Program-made: the position numbers and the translations under genes | Shown here: positions 10,489-21,720 of the stretch, one piece after another | Position numbering within the stretch: position 1 is the stretch's first letter | How the letters are laid out: each line of letters begins with the position of its first letter | Assembly: GCF_963169125.1 (NCBI RefSeq) | Contig: NC_084794.1 | Location: 117,094,358-117,158,357, forward strand | DNA: 64,000 nucleotides | Direction of reading: 5' to 3' | DNA from: Humulus lupulus | Lineage: Eukaryota > Streptophyta > Magnoliopsida > Rosales > Cannabaceae | Notes under the pieces: generated by a model | Told to the model about the DNA's origin: nothing | What the model saw: only the letters and a program-made list of their open reading frames with translations | The model's database searches: none

Positions 10489-12214
10489 TGTAACATCCCA
10501 AAATAGATAATAAGGCTTATCTCCTTGATTAGTGTGCCGAGAGGACATAATTAGATATATATATATTTGTGAAATTAATTGATTAAATGTGTGACTACGT
10601 GACATACATGATTTTTATGGTAATATTAATATAGGTTCATGTTTATGTGAATTAAATATGCATGTAGGCCCATTCTTGTTAATAAGGGCATATTTGTAAT
10701 TTTGACCCGTTGTGTGATTATATGTGTTAAATGATTGAGACCACATTATTATGTGGATATATTTGTAGTATTCGGCTTGAGGAGATCCTAGGGAGAAAAT
10801 TAGCGGAATAGTCACAACGGGGTCAAATGCTCGGCTCGAGGTGAGCCTAGGGGTATTTTTGGAACTTAGCATATATTTTGGATTTACTGGGTAACAGGTA
10901 ATTGTTTGTTGATTAGTTGGACACGTTGGGATTAATTGGGAATTTATAAGACCACTTGAGGATTAGCGGGAAATGCAGTAAATGATGGGTTTTCCCTTAA
11001 AGGCAATAAGGGGCTAATGATAAGTATAAGGTATTTTGGTCATTTATTAAGGCCTTTGTCAGACTTAACTGTTAGGGGAAAACCACTAGAAACCACTTAG
11101 CATACTCTCAGCAATCTCTCAGCTCTATCTCTCTCTCTCTCTCTCTCATTTTTCTCTTCCCTTCTTGGTGCTTTGGAGGATTTCAAAGTTCTTGAGGAAT
11201 TGGCCAGGAAATCCAAGGATTGAAGTAAGGATTACTTAAGGATCAGCTCAGGGCCCGAAATTGTGATCAAGGTTTACCGTTGAGGCTCAGCATTAGGGAT
11301 CATGCTCAGGACCATTTTACACCTTCAGCTCGGGACTCGAGGTAAGAAAACTGCATCCGGGTTATAATTACGGCTTAGACCCCTGTTAGCGAGTATAGAT
11401 AAATATATATGCGGGGTTGTGATTATATTTATAGTTGAGAATGTGTGATAGGAACGCTAGTTTATGTTGCAACTGATTGCGTGATCTGCAATCTATCTGT
11501 TTCTTTATGTTTGATTTGATCTTCTGACCTAAGTGAGCTAGGACTGACATTAAGCGTGTGGAACGCAGCCTGGCCTAAGCGAGCCAGGGTTAGCTATACA
11601 ACCAGAGGACTTGGCCTAAGGTTGTCGAGCTTGAACGTTACAAAGTAAATAGAGGTGTCGTTGGCACTTACCGCTTTGATTGAATTATATGTTGAATTGA
11701 GCAGATTATTTCTACCTAGCTGATTGATTATGATCTGTTAATACTAAGTTGAACGATTTTAGTTTACTGTTTTTATACTATTGTTCATTTGTGTTGTGAG
11801 TTATGTTTTCTTGCTGAGCCTTAGCCCACAGGTGCTATGTTGTGTAGGTAAGGGACAAGGAAAGCTACATCAGCCGTGAGTTGGAGAGCTTTAGGGGCGG
11901 TGTGCACATTTGCAGCTGCTCCACTGCCACGGCCGAGGGAGCAAGAGGGACTAGAGCCAATTTTGATTTTGCTGCTTAGGTTGGCTTTAGTTGTAATTAT
12001 TTTGAGGGTTGTAATTGCCTTGTAAACACCTTTTTGGGATCCCGTGTACAAACTCTTACTTTTTAATGAAAAAATATATTTTATGATCAAAATCTTTTCA
12101 CCCTAATTCGTTAATTGACCTTAGTAACACGTTTATGTCCAAATGACTTGATTAACAAGTCTTGCACTATTTAAAATACACAGTGTAAGGGTCTTGGCTA
12201 TCCAGGGCATTACA
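10489..12214 (+). repeat. 3' LTR of chromovirus D
   Basis: The 1726-bp LTR begins TGTAACATCCCAAAATAG and ends CCAGGGCATTACA. It shares TTTTCTTGCTGAGCCTTAGC, GGTGTGCACATTTGCAGCTG and CTGCCACGGCCGAGGGAG with the other chromovirus LTRs here. A (CT)n microsatellite occupies 11128-11147. The polypurine tract fixes the start. Confidence 0.85.
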
Positions 12215-13218
12215 AACATGCACACACACAAAAACGAAATGGATATCCAATCCTAAAAAATGAGAAGGAGAAAAACCCATTAAAAATATATAATAGTAGA
12301 ACAAAGACAAGTGAATAAAAAACTACCTTTGTCTTTATTTCTGATAATGAGCATGAAAAGAAAGATACAGTGAAAGATGGTGGTCCTTGTTTGGCCCTTA
12401 GGTAAATCCCCAATCCAAAGCCACATTAAATAGTTCGAAAAAAACCCATTAAGAAAACAACTCTAGAATTGAAAAGAAAATCGATCCACCAATCACAAAC
12501 TGAAATAGATTGAGAATAAATAAGATAAGAATGAAGATAAATATTAGAGTCTACCAAAATCAACAACAATATAACAAATAAAAAAAGGAGAATAGCTGAA
12601 AAAATTGAACTTTGTAGAGAAGAGGGGCTGACCTTTGTTGTGGACCACAAGATAGAAATCATGAGTGACCCCAATTCCATAAGAAATAAAAAAATGTAGG
12701 GTTTGAGTTCTTGAAATAATACATAGATTTTAAAAACACAGTTATAAACTGTGGGAAGAAAAAATTATAAGATAATAAGAATATGGAAGATGGAAAGAAC
12801 TTACCATCGACAGAGAATAAAAAGGTTGAACCTTCCATTAGAAGAGAGGAAAGAAAGAAAATAGTAGGAAAAGCAAAGTATAGATCTTTGACAATTGGAA
12901 AAACTTGAACTTAAGAAAAAAAAAAAGGGAGAGAGTGTGCAAAACCGAAGCGGGAAGAAAAAATGAAGTTGAAATGTTTATAGAGAGAGGGAAAGTGAAA
13001 TAAGTAGGTGTTTTTATTTTTTTCATTTCTCGAGGTTTTAATTTTATTTTTTAAAATGTTTTATAACGTAGGTTCCTGAATGTTATTAATAAAGCGTAAT
13101 AAAAAGACTAATTTCTTATAGTGACCTTCCAACTTGGATAGAACAAATGTCACATCATACTCTTCAATTGGCCCCATATTGTTGAAATTTTTCTTTATCT
13201 ACCCCAACCACCTTTTAG
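12215..13218. other. AT-rich unassigned stretch with a possible CACTA-like end
   Basis: No coding region or known element is recognised. At 13105-13122 the sequence reads AATTTCTTATAGTG, whose complement CACTATAAGAAATT resembles the terminal bases of many plant CACTA elements. No matching left end was found, so this may be a truncated non-autonomous element. Confidence 0.3.
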
Positions 13219-13404
13219 TCACCATGGGATCTTGTCCACCTTCCTACTCAAGCATTTGGAATTGATGAAAGATTTGGAAATGATGACTCTAACAGTGGTT
13301 GGATCCATCTGTTGGACGGGAATGCCTCTTAAAGCCTCGAGAATGGCGTTCATAAGGACATCATCTGCAGGCCTTCTCCTCGTTCTCTTTCTTTTTGGAG
13401 GCAT
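13219..13404 (-). pseudogene. gag N-terminus of minus-strand element E
   Basis: A short frame starts MPPKRKRTRRRPADD and ends at a TAG after about 61 codons. The basic MPPKR-type start, about 100 bases inside a tRNA-Met-type PBS, is typical of plant chromovirus gag. After the stop, similar sequence does not continue convincingly and CACTA-like DNA begins to the left. The rest of the element is missing or too diverged to recognise. Confidence 0.5.
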
Positions 13405-13507
13405 TATCTTATGTTTGAGAATAAAAAAATAAATAATTAGTGATGAATAGGTGCTTTCTACATAAATCTAATCTATCTTGTGACACACTCTGATGTATTT
13501 AAACCCA

Positions 13508-13520
13508 GGCACTGATACCA
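13508..13520 (-). promoter_or_regulatory. Primer-binding site of element E
   Basis: On the minus strand TGGTATCAGTGCC follows an LTR end (GGTCGTAACA) after six bases. It differs slightly from the usual TGGTATCAGAGC initiator tRNA-Met site found in element I. Confidence 0.65.
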
Positions 13521-13526
13521 TTTTTC

Positions 13527-14778
13527 TGTTACGACCTTCGCCCTAGGTTGTGGCAGATATGTAATATCCATAACTTGTGTGGTGAAAGGTAAAACTTTGA
13601 CATTCTTATAAATGATCCTTTAGTTTATACCATATAATACTATAATTCATAAGTCCAAACGAATGGAATAACTCCTATAATTATATAGAAAATATTAGTG
13701 ATAAAAGTAGGATCATCTATTATTACACATAGAACAATAATATTCTCACAGTTATGTAATCACCAAACAGTTAGATTTCATATGTTAGAAAATACCATAA
13801 TAATACTTAGCATCCAACATTCCTCATTCATAACTATTACATTTCTAATTAAGAGATACAGATCATAAGGTTCCATATTAAGTACATAAATAGTTTTTGA
13901 AAGATAGGACTATAACAAGAAATAGAACTAATATCTAAATCACATTGGCTTCATCAATGGATCACTTTATCACCCATTCACATAAAACTAGGTTCCTAGA
14001 AGGTGATAGATATAGGGGTGAGCTTAAAAAGCCCAGTATGAAAATAACTAATATAATGGAACCAAAAGTTTCATAAAACCCCTACATGATTAGCTTTTAA
14101 AATAAAATATATTATCATCACGTAACAAAAAAATAAAGAGAGGCCACAAATAATCACAAGAGGCAAACTACACGTGCACATCATACCATCCACTAGATCC
14201 CTAGTTCTTGATACACACCATAGAAAAATGACATCCTATACATATTCTAGGTCTTTACACCTATATATGAGTGAACACCTGACTTACCTACGATGACACA
14301 GAGACTAATTCATAAAACAACAATATGCACAAATCATGATTAATATGTCATCAGTATAACCAAATTCATGCAAATAGAATAAAAAAAGAACATCTGTTCC
14401 TTATTTTAGAAAATTGTGTAGCATAACGACTACATGTGATTTAAACCAAAAATCATAACCTGCATAAGGTAGTATATAAAAATATATTTGACACTTAGTG
14501 CCTTCATAATAGTCTAGAAAAGCATGCAGAATAAGTTTCTTATTTTTCAAACTTTTTAAATCATAAAATGGAATATGTCTAATGTTATTAACCACATAGA
14601 ATCAAGTTGAGTTCCTACCACCTTACGATCATTATCATCTGTCGAAAAAGATACTTCCAAGCCATATTCCTAGGTTCCAAGTAGCTTAGTTCACTCTAAA
14701 GTTACTTTGTCCTACAATCCTTAATTTAACAATCAATTATCATCATCGTAATGTACTCCTCAAACTAAGTCCAATGAC
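13527..14778 (-). repeat. Probable LTR of element E
   Basis: The inner edge TGTTACGACCTTCGCCCTAG at 13527 is set by the adjacent PBS. The outer edge is uncertain: CCAATGACA at 14778 gives a TG...CA structure of about 1.25 kb and coincides with the start of the next element. The stretch contains no coding region. No second copy is present in the window to confirm it. Confidence 0.45.
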
Positions 14779-15244
14779 ATAGGGCCAATTTGGTACAACT
14801 ATGCTGTGGGGAGAAGTAGCTGTAGCTGTGCGTGGGAAAAAGTAGTTGTAGCTATGTTGTGGGAGAAAAATTGTTAACTGTTTGGTAGATTATAAATTTT
14901 GAATAGCTGTGAGTTGGAAAAACTGTATTAGAGTGTTTGGGAAACTAGATGATTGGATAACTTTTAAATATAAAAAGACTAAAATATAAATCATATTTAT
15001 TTATTCTATTTTATTAAAATAAATTCATACATACTAAACATAACTATATACATTTTTTTACATTATTAAAATAATTGATCAAATTTATTAGTTTTCTTTT
15101 GATAATTTTTTTAAAAAAATTATATAAAAAATAATTAGTAAGATTTTTTTTTCAAATAAAAATCAAAAAAAGTTTTGAACATATAATCTAAAGTTTAATC
15201 AAATAAGTATGACACAATATGATAACTTTGATAAGATAATCCAT

Positions 15245-16530
15245 TTCATTTGAATTTGAAGTTCTAGTTGCTTCATCTTCATCTTCAACATTAGTTGTTT
15301 GATCATTTTCATAGCAATCTGGATTATCTCTAATTTTCTCAAAATGACGATCACGTTTAGCATGCCTTCTACTGTAATTATGCAAGGTCATTGACACAAT
15401 TACTATTTTAACTTGCTTTGTGTATGGATTACTAGGCATATCTCTTAATATTTTCCATATTTTCTTCCATACTCCAAAAGTTCGTTCAATAACACTTCGA
15501 AGAGAAGAATGTGCCTGGTTGAATATCTCTTTATAGCCAGTAGGTTTGCTACCTTGTTGAAAATGTGGACGATGGTACCTTTGACCTTTATATGGTCCTA
15601 AAAATCCTTCAATTTGTGGATATTCCGCATCCACTAAATAATACTTCCTTGTCAAATACAATATAAAAACATAATTAAAAAAAATCAAGATGTTAATGAT
15701 TGATAAATGTGTGTAAATTATAACCTTGGGGGGGGGGGGGGGGGGGGTGGAAAATTTGAAGTTGGATCATGTAAAGTTGAGAAGAAAATTCTTGTATCAT
15801 GAGCAAATCCTTCCCACCCAGCATATGCATATACAAATTGCATATGAATATTGCATATTGCCATACTATTATGAGTCGGTACCCCTTTTCTACCAATAAA
15901 CGGTACTTAATTTTCAGGAGCAGTTATGGCATTCACATGCACACCGTCTATTGCTCCAATACAGTTATAGGAAAAAAAATCAAAATATAAACATTATACT
16001 TTGTATAAAAAAAAGGTATAATTTGGAAGTATCACTTACCTTAAAATGAGGCATATATTTTGAATCATTCAATATATGTTTGGGAACATCTTTAAATTCT
16101 AGGTCTGGTACTTCTAGTACATCTACACTCATATGACATAAACCATCTAAAATCTTGTTGAAATATCGACTAACTGCCCCCCTGAGTGTTGAAATCGTTC
16201 TTGTGATAACCGTTTTCCAGCACCATGACCTAATGTGAATAAAAACATGCCTAATATATCAAGAGTACACATTCTCTTTGAGCCCTTAAATCCATAATTA
16301 GTTTCCAATTCATTGCATAATTTAATGAAAACATCTTTTTCGATCCTAAACATCATATAACATCTACTTTCATTTCCTTGTAATATTTCAATCAACCACA
16401 TATGACCAGTTTGAGAAGAATTCATACAAGGAGTCTTTTCAATGTATGTAGTATAATAGTGTTGAATAAGACACGTGGTTACATATACCGATTGTAACTC
16501 GATCTCTTCATCGGTATCTATCATTATCAT
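15245..16530 (-). pseudogene. PIF/Harbinger DDE transposase (nuclease) pseudogene
   Basis: Exon 1 (about 16040-16530) encodes an N-terminal helix-rich region ending KHILNDSKYMPHFK. It carries a frameshift at a C6 run (plus-strand 16177-16182) in the FQHSG motif. Exon 2 (about 15748-15960) has the first catalytic Asp in CIGAIDGVHVNA and the second in YAGWEGFAHDTRIF, with an in-frame TAA at 15907-15909. A 20-base poly-G run (15728-15747, plus strand) follows. The last part (15245-15650) has YYLVDAEYPQIEGFLGPYKG and the catalytic Glu in SVIERTFGVWKK, then TLHNYSRRHAKRD. All three catalytic residues are present but the gene is disrupted. These enzymes excise and integrate the element together with the Myb-like partner. 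Confidence 0.85.
15728..15747 (+). repeat. Poly-G run of 20 bases
   Basis: An uninterrupted G run within the transposase pseudogene, read as poly-C on the coding strand. It lies next to an exon boundary and may reflect slippage or assembly error. Confidence 0.9.
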
Positions 16531-16775
16531 TAGTTTAAAACAAACATGTCAATATTAATTTAATCATCAATACATATAAAAAAAGTCATAACTCAAAGTC
16601 TAGAAAGAAAATGCAAGTAAAAGAAATAATACGACAAAGATAAATAAAATAGTCATAACAAAGTTTTGAGAGCAAATACAAGTAAAATAAATAAAACAAC
16701 AAACATATATTAAATAGTCACAACACAAAGTATTGAAAGAAAATACTACAAGCCTGAGTTGTTTAAGCATCATAC

Positions 16776-17113
16776 TTATACTAGAGTGACAATATCATGC
16801 TCATACTTGATCCATTTAAGCTTGAACTCATGTACTTTCAATGAAACAAAAATCTCTAACTTCTCTTTCACTATAAACAAGCGAGTGGCAAAGAAATATA
16901 AGTCGCTCCCAACCTCAATTCTAGGAAAATAATCTAACACTTTCATAACTTCTACTATAATACTCATATTAGTTATTTCAATATTTTTACTTCCAGTCTC
17001 CATTACATCAACAAGGTGATCAATTTGTTCAAATATCATTGTCGACCATCCCTTCTTCATTTTTATTTATTTTCCCCCCTTTTTATTTTGTTTCTCAAAC
17101 GGCTCGGTTGATC
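16776..17113 (-). pseudogene. Myb/SANT-like second gene of Harbinger, C-terminal half
   Basis: The frame includes LYFFATRLFIVKEKLEIFVSL and FKLKWIKYEHD, matching the conserved C-terminal block of Myb/SANT-like plant proteins (L10-interacting MYB type), which act as DNA-binding partners of Harbinger transposases. The frame begins at the point where the CACTA element starts (17117). It ends with a stop near 16776. The N-terminal half is at 23399-24050. Confidence 0.7.
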
Positions 17114-17116
17114 TCT

Positions 17117-17505
17117 CACTACTACAAAATACCCTTTACGGGACACTTTTTAGGACACGCACCTAAATGCAAGTCCTTAAAAATGTTTATGGAGTTTTTA
17201 GGACACTCATTGAGAGTCCTGAAAAAACACAATTTAGGACTCGCAATGAGTGTCCTAAAAAAATATGCGAGTCCTAAAAAAATCTGAGCTAAAAATATGC
17301 TATTTTACTTAACAATTTTAAGGACTTGCTTTGAGAGTCATTAGCGAGTCCTAAAAAAAATGCGAGTCCTAAAAAAATCTAAACTAGAAAATAAGTATTT
17401 TTTATATGCTCATTTACTTAACAATTTTAAGGACTTGCTTTGGGAGTCCTAAAAGAGTATTAAGGACTCCCAAAGCAAGTCCTTAAAATTGTTAGTAAAA
17501 GAGAC
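17117..17505 (+). repeat. CACTA left terminal and subterminal repeats
   Basis: After the terminal CACTACTACAAAA come at least eight 10-15-bp units in both orientations, such as TTAGGACACTCATTGAGAG, GCGAGTCCTAAAAA and GGACTTGCTTTGAGAGTC. Segment 17340-17400 partly repeats 17260-17340. Confidence 0.85.
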
Positions 17506-17554
17506 ACATAATACTTCATTTCTTCAAAAATTGGGGATTTAATTAGGTTTGGGT

Positions 17555-17900
17555 AAAATCTTGGTCTACCACCGTCATTTTTTTTGTTCACTCTCACCAA
17601 ACGAAATTAAGTCCTCCTCTTTCACGACTCAATCTCAGTCTCTCTCTCCCTTTGTCATCACTCTCTCTCTCCCTTTCTAGTTTGGCCATTCCCATTGCCG
17701 TCACTCTCTCTCTCTCCCTTCCTGGTTTGGCACCGCCATTGGCTCTCAATCTGTCATCCTCTCTCAGCTGTGGCAAGGGCTTGAATGGTGCATGCGAGGG
17801 CTTGAATGGTGCAGAGCTCTAATGGTGAGGGCTTGAACGATGCAGGCGAGGGTTTGAACGACGCAGGCGAGGGTCGACTGTATCTGTATTAAAGAGGTCG
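17555..17900 (+). other. CT-rich leader and short tandem repeats inside CACTA
   Basis: Several TCTCTCTCTCCCTT blocks (17635-17730) are followed by about four diverged copies of a GAGGGCTTGAACGATGCAGG unit (17775-17875). This could be an old 5' leader carried along with the captured gene; no protein is recognised. Confidence 0.45.
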
Positions 17901-18084
17901 AACAGGTAAGTTTTTTCCTCAGCTTTTTTTTTTTTAAATATCTAGGTTCAAAATGATATTTGGGTATATATTTTTTGCTTTGAGATCTCTGTAAATATAT
18001 ATATATATGTAGCTGGGCGTGGTATATATATATGTAACTAGGCGTGGTATAGTTCAAATATACAATGCATATATAAATATATAT

Positions 18085-18654
18085 GGTCATATTGATGCTT
18101 TTGTGACATTAGCTGCCTTTATTGTGGCTATGGCACTACTTTTACAGAGAGGAAATCCTCGTTTTTCACAGCTTAGTAGTACCATGTTTGGTCTATTTTA
18201 TTGTGGATATCTTCCTTGTTTCTGGGTCAAGCTTCGATGCGGTCTGGCAGTGCCAACCTTAAACACTAGTAAAGGGTTTAATATATGCACTTACTTTGAA
18301 ATTCGGCTGACTCATCATATAGACCATGCCTTTTCTAGCTTTTATCTTGTCACTATCTTGACTTTATATGCATAGTGGATTAAGCAAAGATTAATGGTTT
18401 GGAATTGTGCAAGTAATGTATGTTTTGTGTATATGTTAATTCATATGTGGCCTAGTGAATAGTTTAGTATTGCGCTTTTCATCATTTACTTGTATTGTAT
18501 AACCAAAATTCCTTATCACTTTTTGGCAGCAATAGGAGCGTCATGGCCTACTCTTCTTGGTGGGCCAACTCACTGGACAATTGGCCTTGTTGCAACCTTA
18601 ATCTCTATCAGTAGCATCATTGCAGCTGACACTTACGCATTTTTGGGTGGCAAG
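18085..18654 (+). pseudogene. Captured fragment of plastid CDP-diacylglycerol synthase gene
   Basis: Two exons separated by a GT-AG intron encode part of a phosphatidate cytidylyltransferase, the enzyme that makes CDP-diacylglycerol from phosphatidic acid and CTP. Exon 1 (about 18085-18268) reads AFIVAMALLLQRGNPRFSQL and GLFYCGYLPCFWVKLRCGLA. Exon 2 (about 18530-18654) reads GASWPTLLGGPTHWTIGLVA and SIIAADTYAFLGGKV, then a GTATTC donor. The match is to the plastid (CDS4/CDS5-like) branch, with its hydrophobic helices. Upstream and downstream exons are missing, so it cannot make a working enzyme. The retained intron means genomic DNA, not a cDNA, was captured. Identity is from recognised motifs. 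Confidence 0.78.
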
Positions 18655-18929
18655 GTATTCAGTCATTCAAAGTTTCTCTAATTTACTTATGTCTTATCAA
18701 AAATAATATCTGGTGAAGATATCACTGCATAATGGGCCTTGTTGTAATATTTCTGAAGAAGATTCAAAACCCTCATAAACAGATTATTTATGGTTCTATT
18801 ATAACAAGACTTTTATATGTGAAAGTTTCAAACCGAGATGCATTTTCTTGTAATTTATTTTGTATTCAACCTACACTCCACTAAAAAAAACCTTAGTTTC
18901 GGATGTGATGAAATTGGCATTTAAGACAT

Positions 18930-19010
18930 TATTTAGGACTTAATGAGTATTAAGGACTCCCAAAGCAAGTCCTTAAAATTGTTAAGTAAAACACTTAAAA
19001 AACTATCATT
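18930..19010 (+). repeat. Internal copy of CACTA subterminal motif
   Basis: GAGTATTAAGGACTCCCAAA and the following AGCAAGTCCTTAAAATTGTT at 18942-18982 repeat 17454-17494 almost exactly, including the flanking TTAGTAAAA/TTAAGTAAAA. It lies 1.4 kb inside the element, just after the captured gene. Confidence 0.75.
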
Positions 19011-19289
19011 TTTTCAAAATTATAGGGTTAAAACACAAGAGAAAACCCATTAGCACTACACATTTGGGGATTTATTCAATCACACCATTTTGGGCTGGTT
19101 TTCTTTGAACGGCGGCTGCTAGGTAAACGACACTCGACGACACACATTTGGGGATTTTGATTGGTCTTGAAGCATTGGATTAGTAGCTAATTGCAAGAGG
19201 TATGTTGTATTTGATTTAGTTTTAAAAAATTTCAATATTTTATAAATTTAAATGATAACTGTATTACTTTAGTGGAGTTTGAATATCTT

Positions 19290-19592
19290 AGATATTCATC
19301 CGTAGTGAAGTAGGTTATGGGAATTCTGTGTGCTACGGTGATAACGGAAGATTGAAAACTTGCATGTCTTAGTGAAGTAGGTTCTGAGAAATTTGTGTGC
19401 TGTGGTGATATATGGATGAAAACCTGTATGTTTTTTTTTATTTGTTTGACATGTTGGTGTTGATTGTGACAGATGGCTAGGCTAGTAAATTAGGGGATAT
19501 GCTGTCCGATTTTCTATAGATTTTTTTGTACTTAGTTTTGTGTGGAAATATGAAAAAGATGACTGCCACAATGATAAATTTGTGATATGGAT
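19290..19592 (+). repeat. Partial duplicate of the 5' end of the CACTA gene
   Basis: This segment matches 20925-21070 (shared GTTTGACATGTTGGTGTTGA and AAATTAGGGGATATGCTGTC) and then jumps to sequence matching 21253-21290 (TGGAAATATGAAAAAGATGA). It lacks the piece equivalent to 21070-21253, which holds the start codon. Confidence 0.75.
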
Positions 19593-19599
19593 ATTTAAC

Positions 19600-20920
19600 A
19601 TTTGACGGTCTAATTAATAATTAAGTGGATTATAGAATTTTAAATACATACTTAGATCTGAGATAAATTTTTAATTACTAGAATAGGCTAAAAAAAATTT
19701 GTTTTGTTGAAACCCACTATACATCCAAGAAATGATTATAATTAGTGATGTTTCTTTCTTAATTAATCAAGTAATTAAGTAGTGCTAATGTATTATCACT
19801 TAAGCTCCTTCCCACTTGAACCATAACATCATAATAAATAATAAGCCGGCATTAAATTTTTAAAGAAATTAGAGATTAAGAGGTGGATTATGATTAAAAG
19901 GGTCTCTTAAAAGATGCTTAATTTAGTCAAAACTATTTGATTTGAATGCAATTTGCAAAGGGAAAAGGCAATAAAAATCTGCACTATGGTATATTTATTA
20001 AGGGGAGATTGATATGATATATTAGGACTAAATTATGATTGACATTTGAATTAATTTATGCACTCTTTTTTTCTTTTAAGATTGCTATATTAAAATAGTT
20101 TATTTGTAGTGGCCTCAAAAAGTAAAATCCTCCATATTATATAAAATCACTAATATATCTAAGCAAGTTATCCTATATGTACAATGTTAGCCAATTTATA
20201 TTAGTAAGTAATTGATTTAAGGAAAATAATCTTCCTTTATAGTACACAAATTAATTTATTCAAACAGTAAGTAGTTGTAAAGTAGCAAGAAATTCATGCA
20301 TATTAAAAACACAAGGGCCACAGTAAATGTCCTAAAAAATAATCCAAGACTCACAGGGGCCTGAAATTCAAATCCAATTGCACTCAAATACTTAGATAAA
20401 GCCATAACAAGAAAACCAGCAATAATTACACTAATATTTACATACGTATATGTTTGTACAATAGATGATTATTATACAAAAGGAATAATTCAAGATTATT
20501 GAGGGAATCAGATAGATGATCCGAACAGAGGAATCACAATGTTCATATAAGGTCACACTGACTAAGCACCACGCAACTGAACAATAGTTGTTATAATATA
20601 CATAATCAAGTGTAATTGAGAGTTTATTTACAGCCCACCATATAAAATGTTCCACGGTAAGTGTGCAAATGCTATTAATAAAATTACATAGAACTAACAC
20701 TAAAACAAAGAATAAACATTAAACAGTCCAATTTCAACACTAGAGGTCGTTGGTGAGAAGGGACTTCAAGACAAATCCTCATTAACTGACTCAGTACCTC
20801 AAGGCGCTACACCAATGTTCAAATGAATTTAGTTCCTATTAAAATTACCTACATTTAACAATCCCCTAGCACAGATTGCCAACAGTATAATCTTCCTTTA
20901 ATGAGCCCCTACCAATAATA
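19600..20920. other. Unassigned AT-rich interior of CACTA
   Basis: No coding region or known element is recognised. It lies between the two copies of the duplicated segment. Confidence 0.4.
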
Positions 20921-21132
20921 ATTTGTATGTTGCGGTGATATATAGATGAAAACATGTGTGTTGTTTGATTTGTTTGACATGTTGATGTTGATTGTGACAG
21001 ATAGCTAGGCTAGTAAATTAGGGGATATGCTGTCCAATTTTCTATAAATTTCCTTGTACTTAGTTTTTTTTGTATGTTTATTTTATTTTATTTTCTCAAT
21101 TTTAATTTTTTATTAAAACAAATAGGCGCAAT

Positions 21133-21720
21133 ATGGAAAAAGAATGGATGTCAGTTGATAGGTTGTCAGTAGAATATATAAAAGGGATCGATGAGTTTCT
21201 TAAATTTAGTTTGGATCATGCCAAAGATCCAAACTATAATTGTTGTCCTTGTAGTAAGTGTGGAAATATGAAAAAGATGACTGCCACAACGATAAAAGAG
21301 CACTTATATTTCCACGGGATAGACAAAAGTTATAAAATATGGTATTGGCATGGTGAAGAGGTTCATGTTACTCCGGACCCTCCTATGATGAATGAAGTTC
21401 TAAATTATAAGAAATTGGTTCATGTTACTCCGGACCCTCCTATGATGATGCATATTATGAATTAGAGGTAGATCTTGTTAAGTTTGAAAATCTTCTTAGT
21501 GACGCTGAAAAGCCGATTTACCCTGGATGCACTAAATTTACAATGTTGTCAGCCCTTCTTAGATTGTACAATATGAAAGCCAAAAATGGATGGAGTGATA
21601 AGAGTTTCACGGAATTGTTAGTTTTTCTGAAAGATTTACTACCTAAAGAGAATGAGATGCCGGTATCATTTTATGAGGCTAAGAAAACTATGTGCTCATT
21701 AGGCATGCAATATGTGCTCA
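21133..21720 (+). pseudogene. CACTA transposase-associated domain and start of TNP2-like region
   Basis: The frame starts MEKEWMSVDRLSVEYIKGID and carries the Cys-rich NCCPCSKCGNMK and HLYFHGIDKSYKIWYWHGEE of the transposase-associated domain found at the N-terminus of CACTA TNP2 proteins. A 57-bp segment encoding VHVTPDPPMM is present twice (21361 and 21418). A frameshift follows, then KFENLLSDAEKPIYPGCTKF, KNGWSDKSFTELLVFLKDLL and SFYEAKKTMCSLGMQ, which normally lead into the TNP2 catalytic domain. That domain is not present; the sequence changes character near 21720. Confidence 0.82.

Larger units (their letters stand above)
7482..12214 (+). mobile_element. Del/Tekay-type chromovirus D, 3' part
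   Basis: Plus-strand Ty3/gypsy remnant with, in order, the end of protease, reverse transcriptase, RNase H, integrase, a C-terminal chromodomain-like segment, a polypurine tract and a 1.7-kb 3' LTR. The 5' half is absent because element C's LTR ends at 7481. The flank after the 3' LTR begins AACAT (12215-12219); its target-site partner is not in the window. Confidence 0.85.

Noticed and set aside
18019..18375. A 118-codon frame read as an intact small membrane protein
   Set aside because: Only the middle matches the CDP-diacylglycerol synthase exon; both ends run into intron or flanking sequence, so it is a captured fragment.
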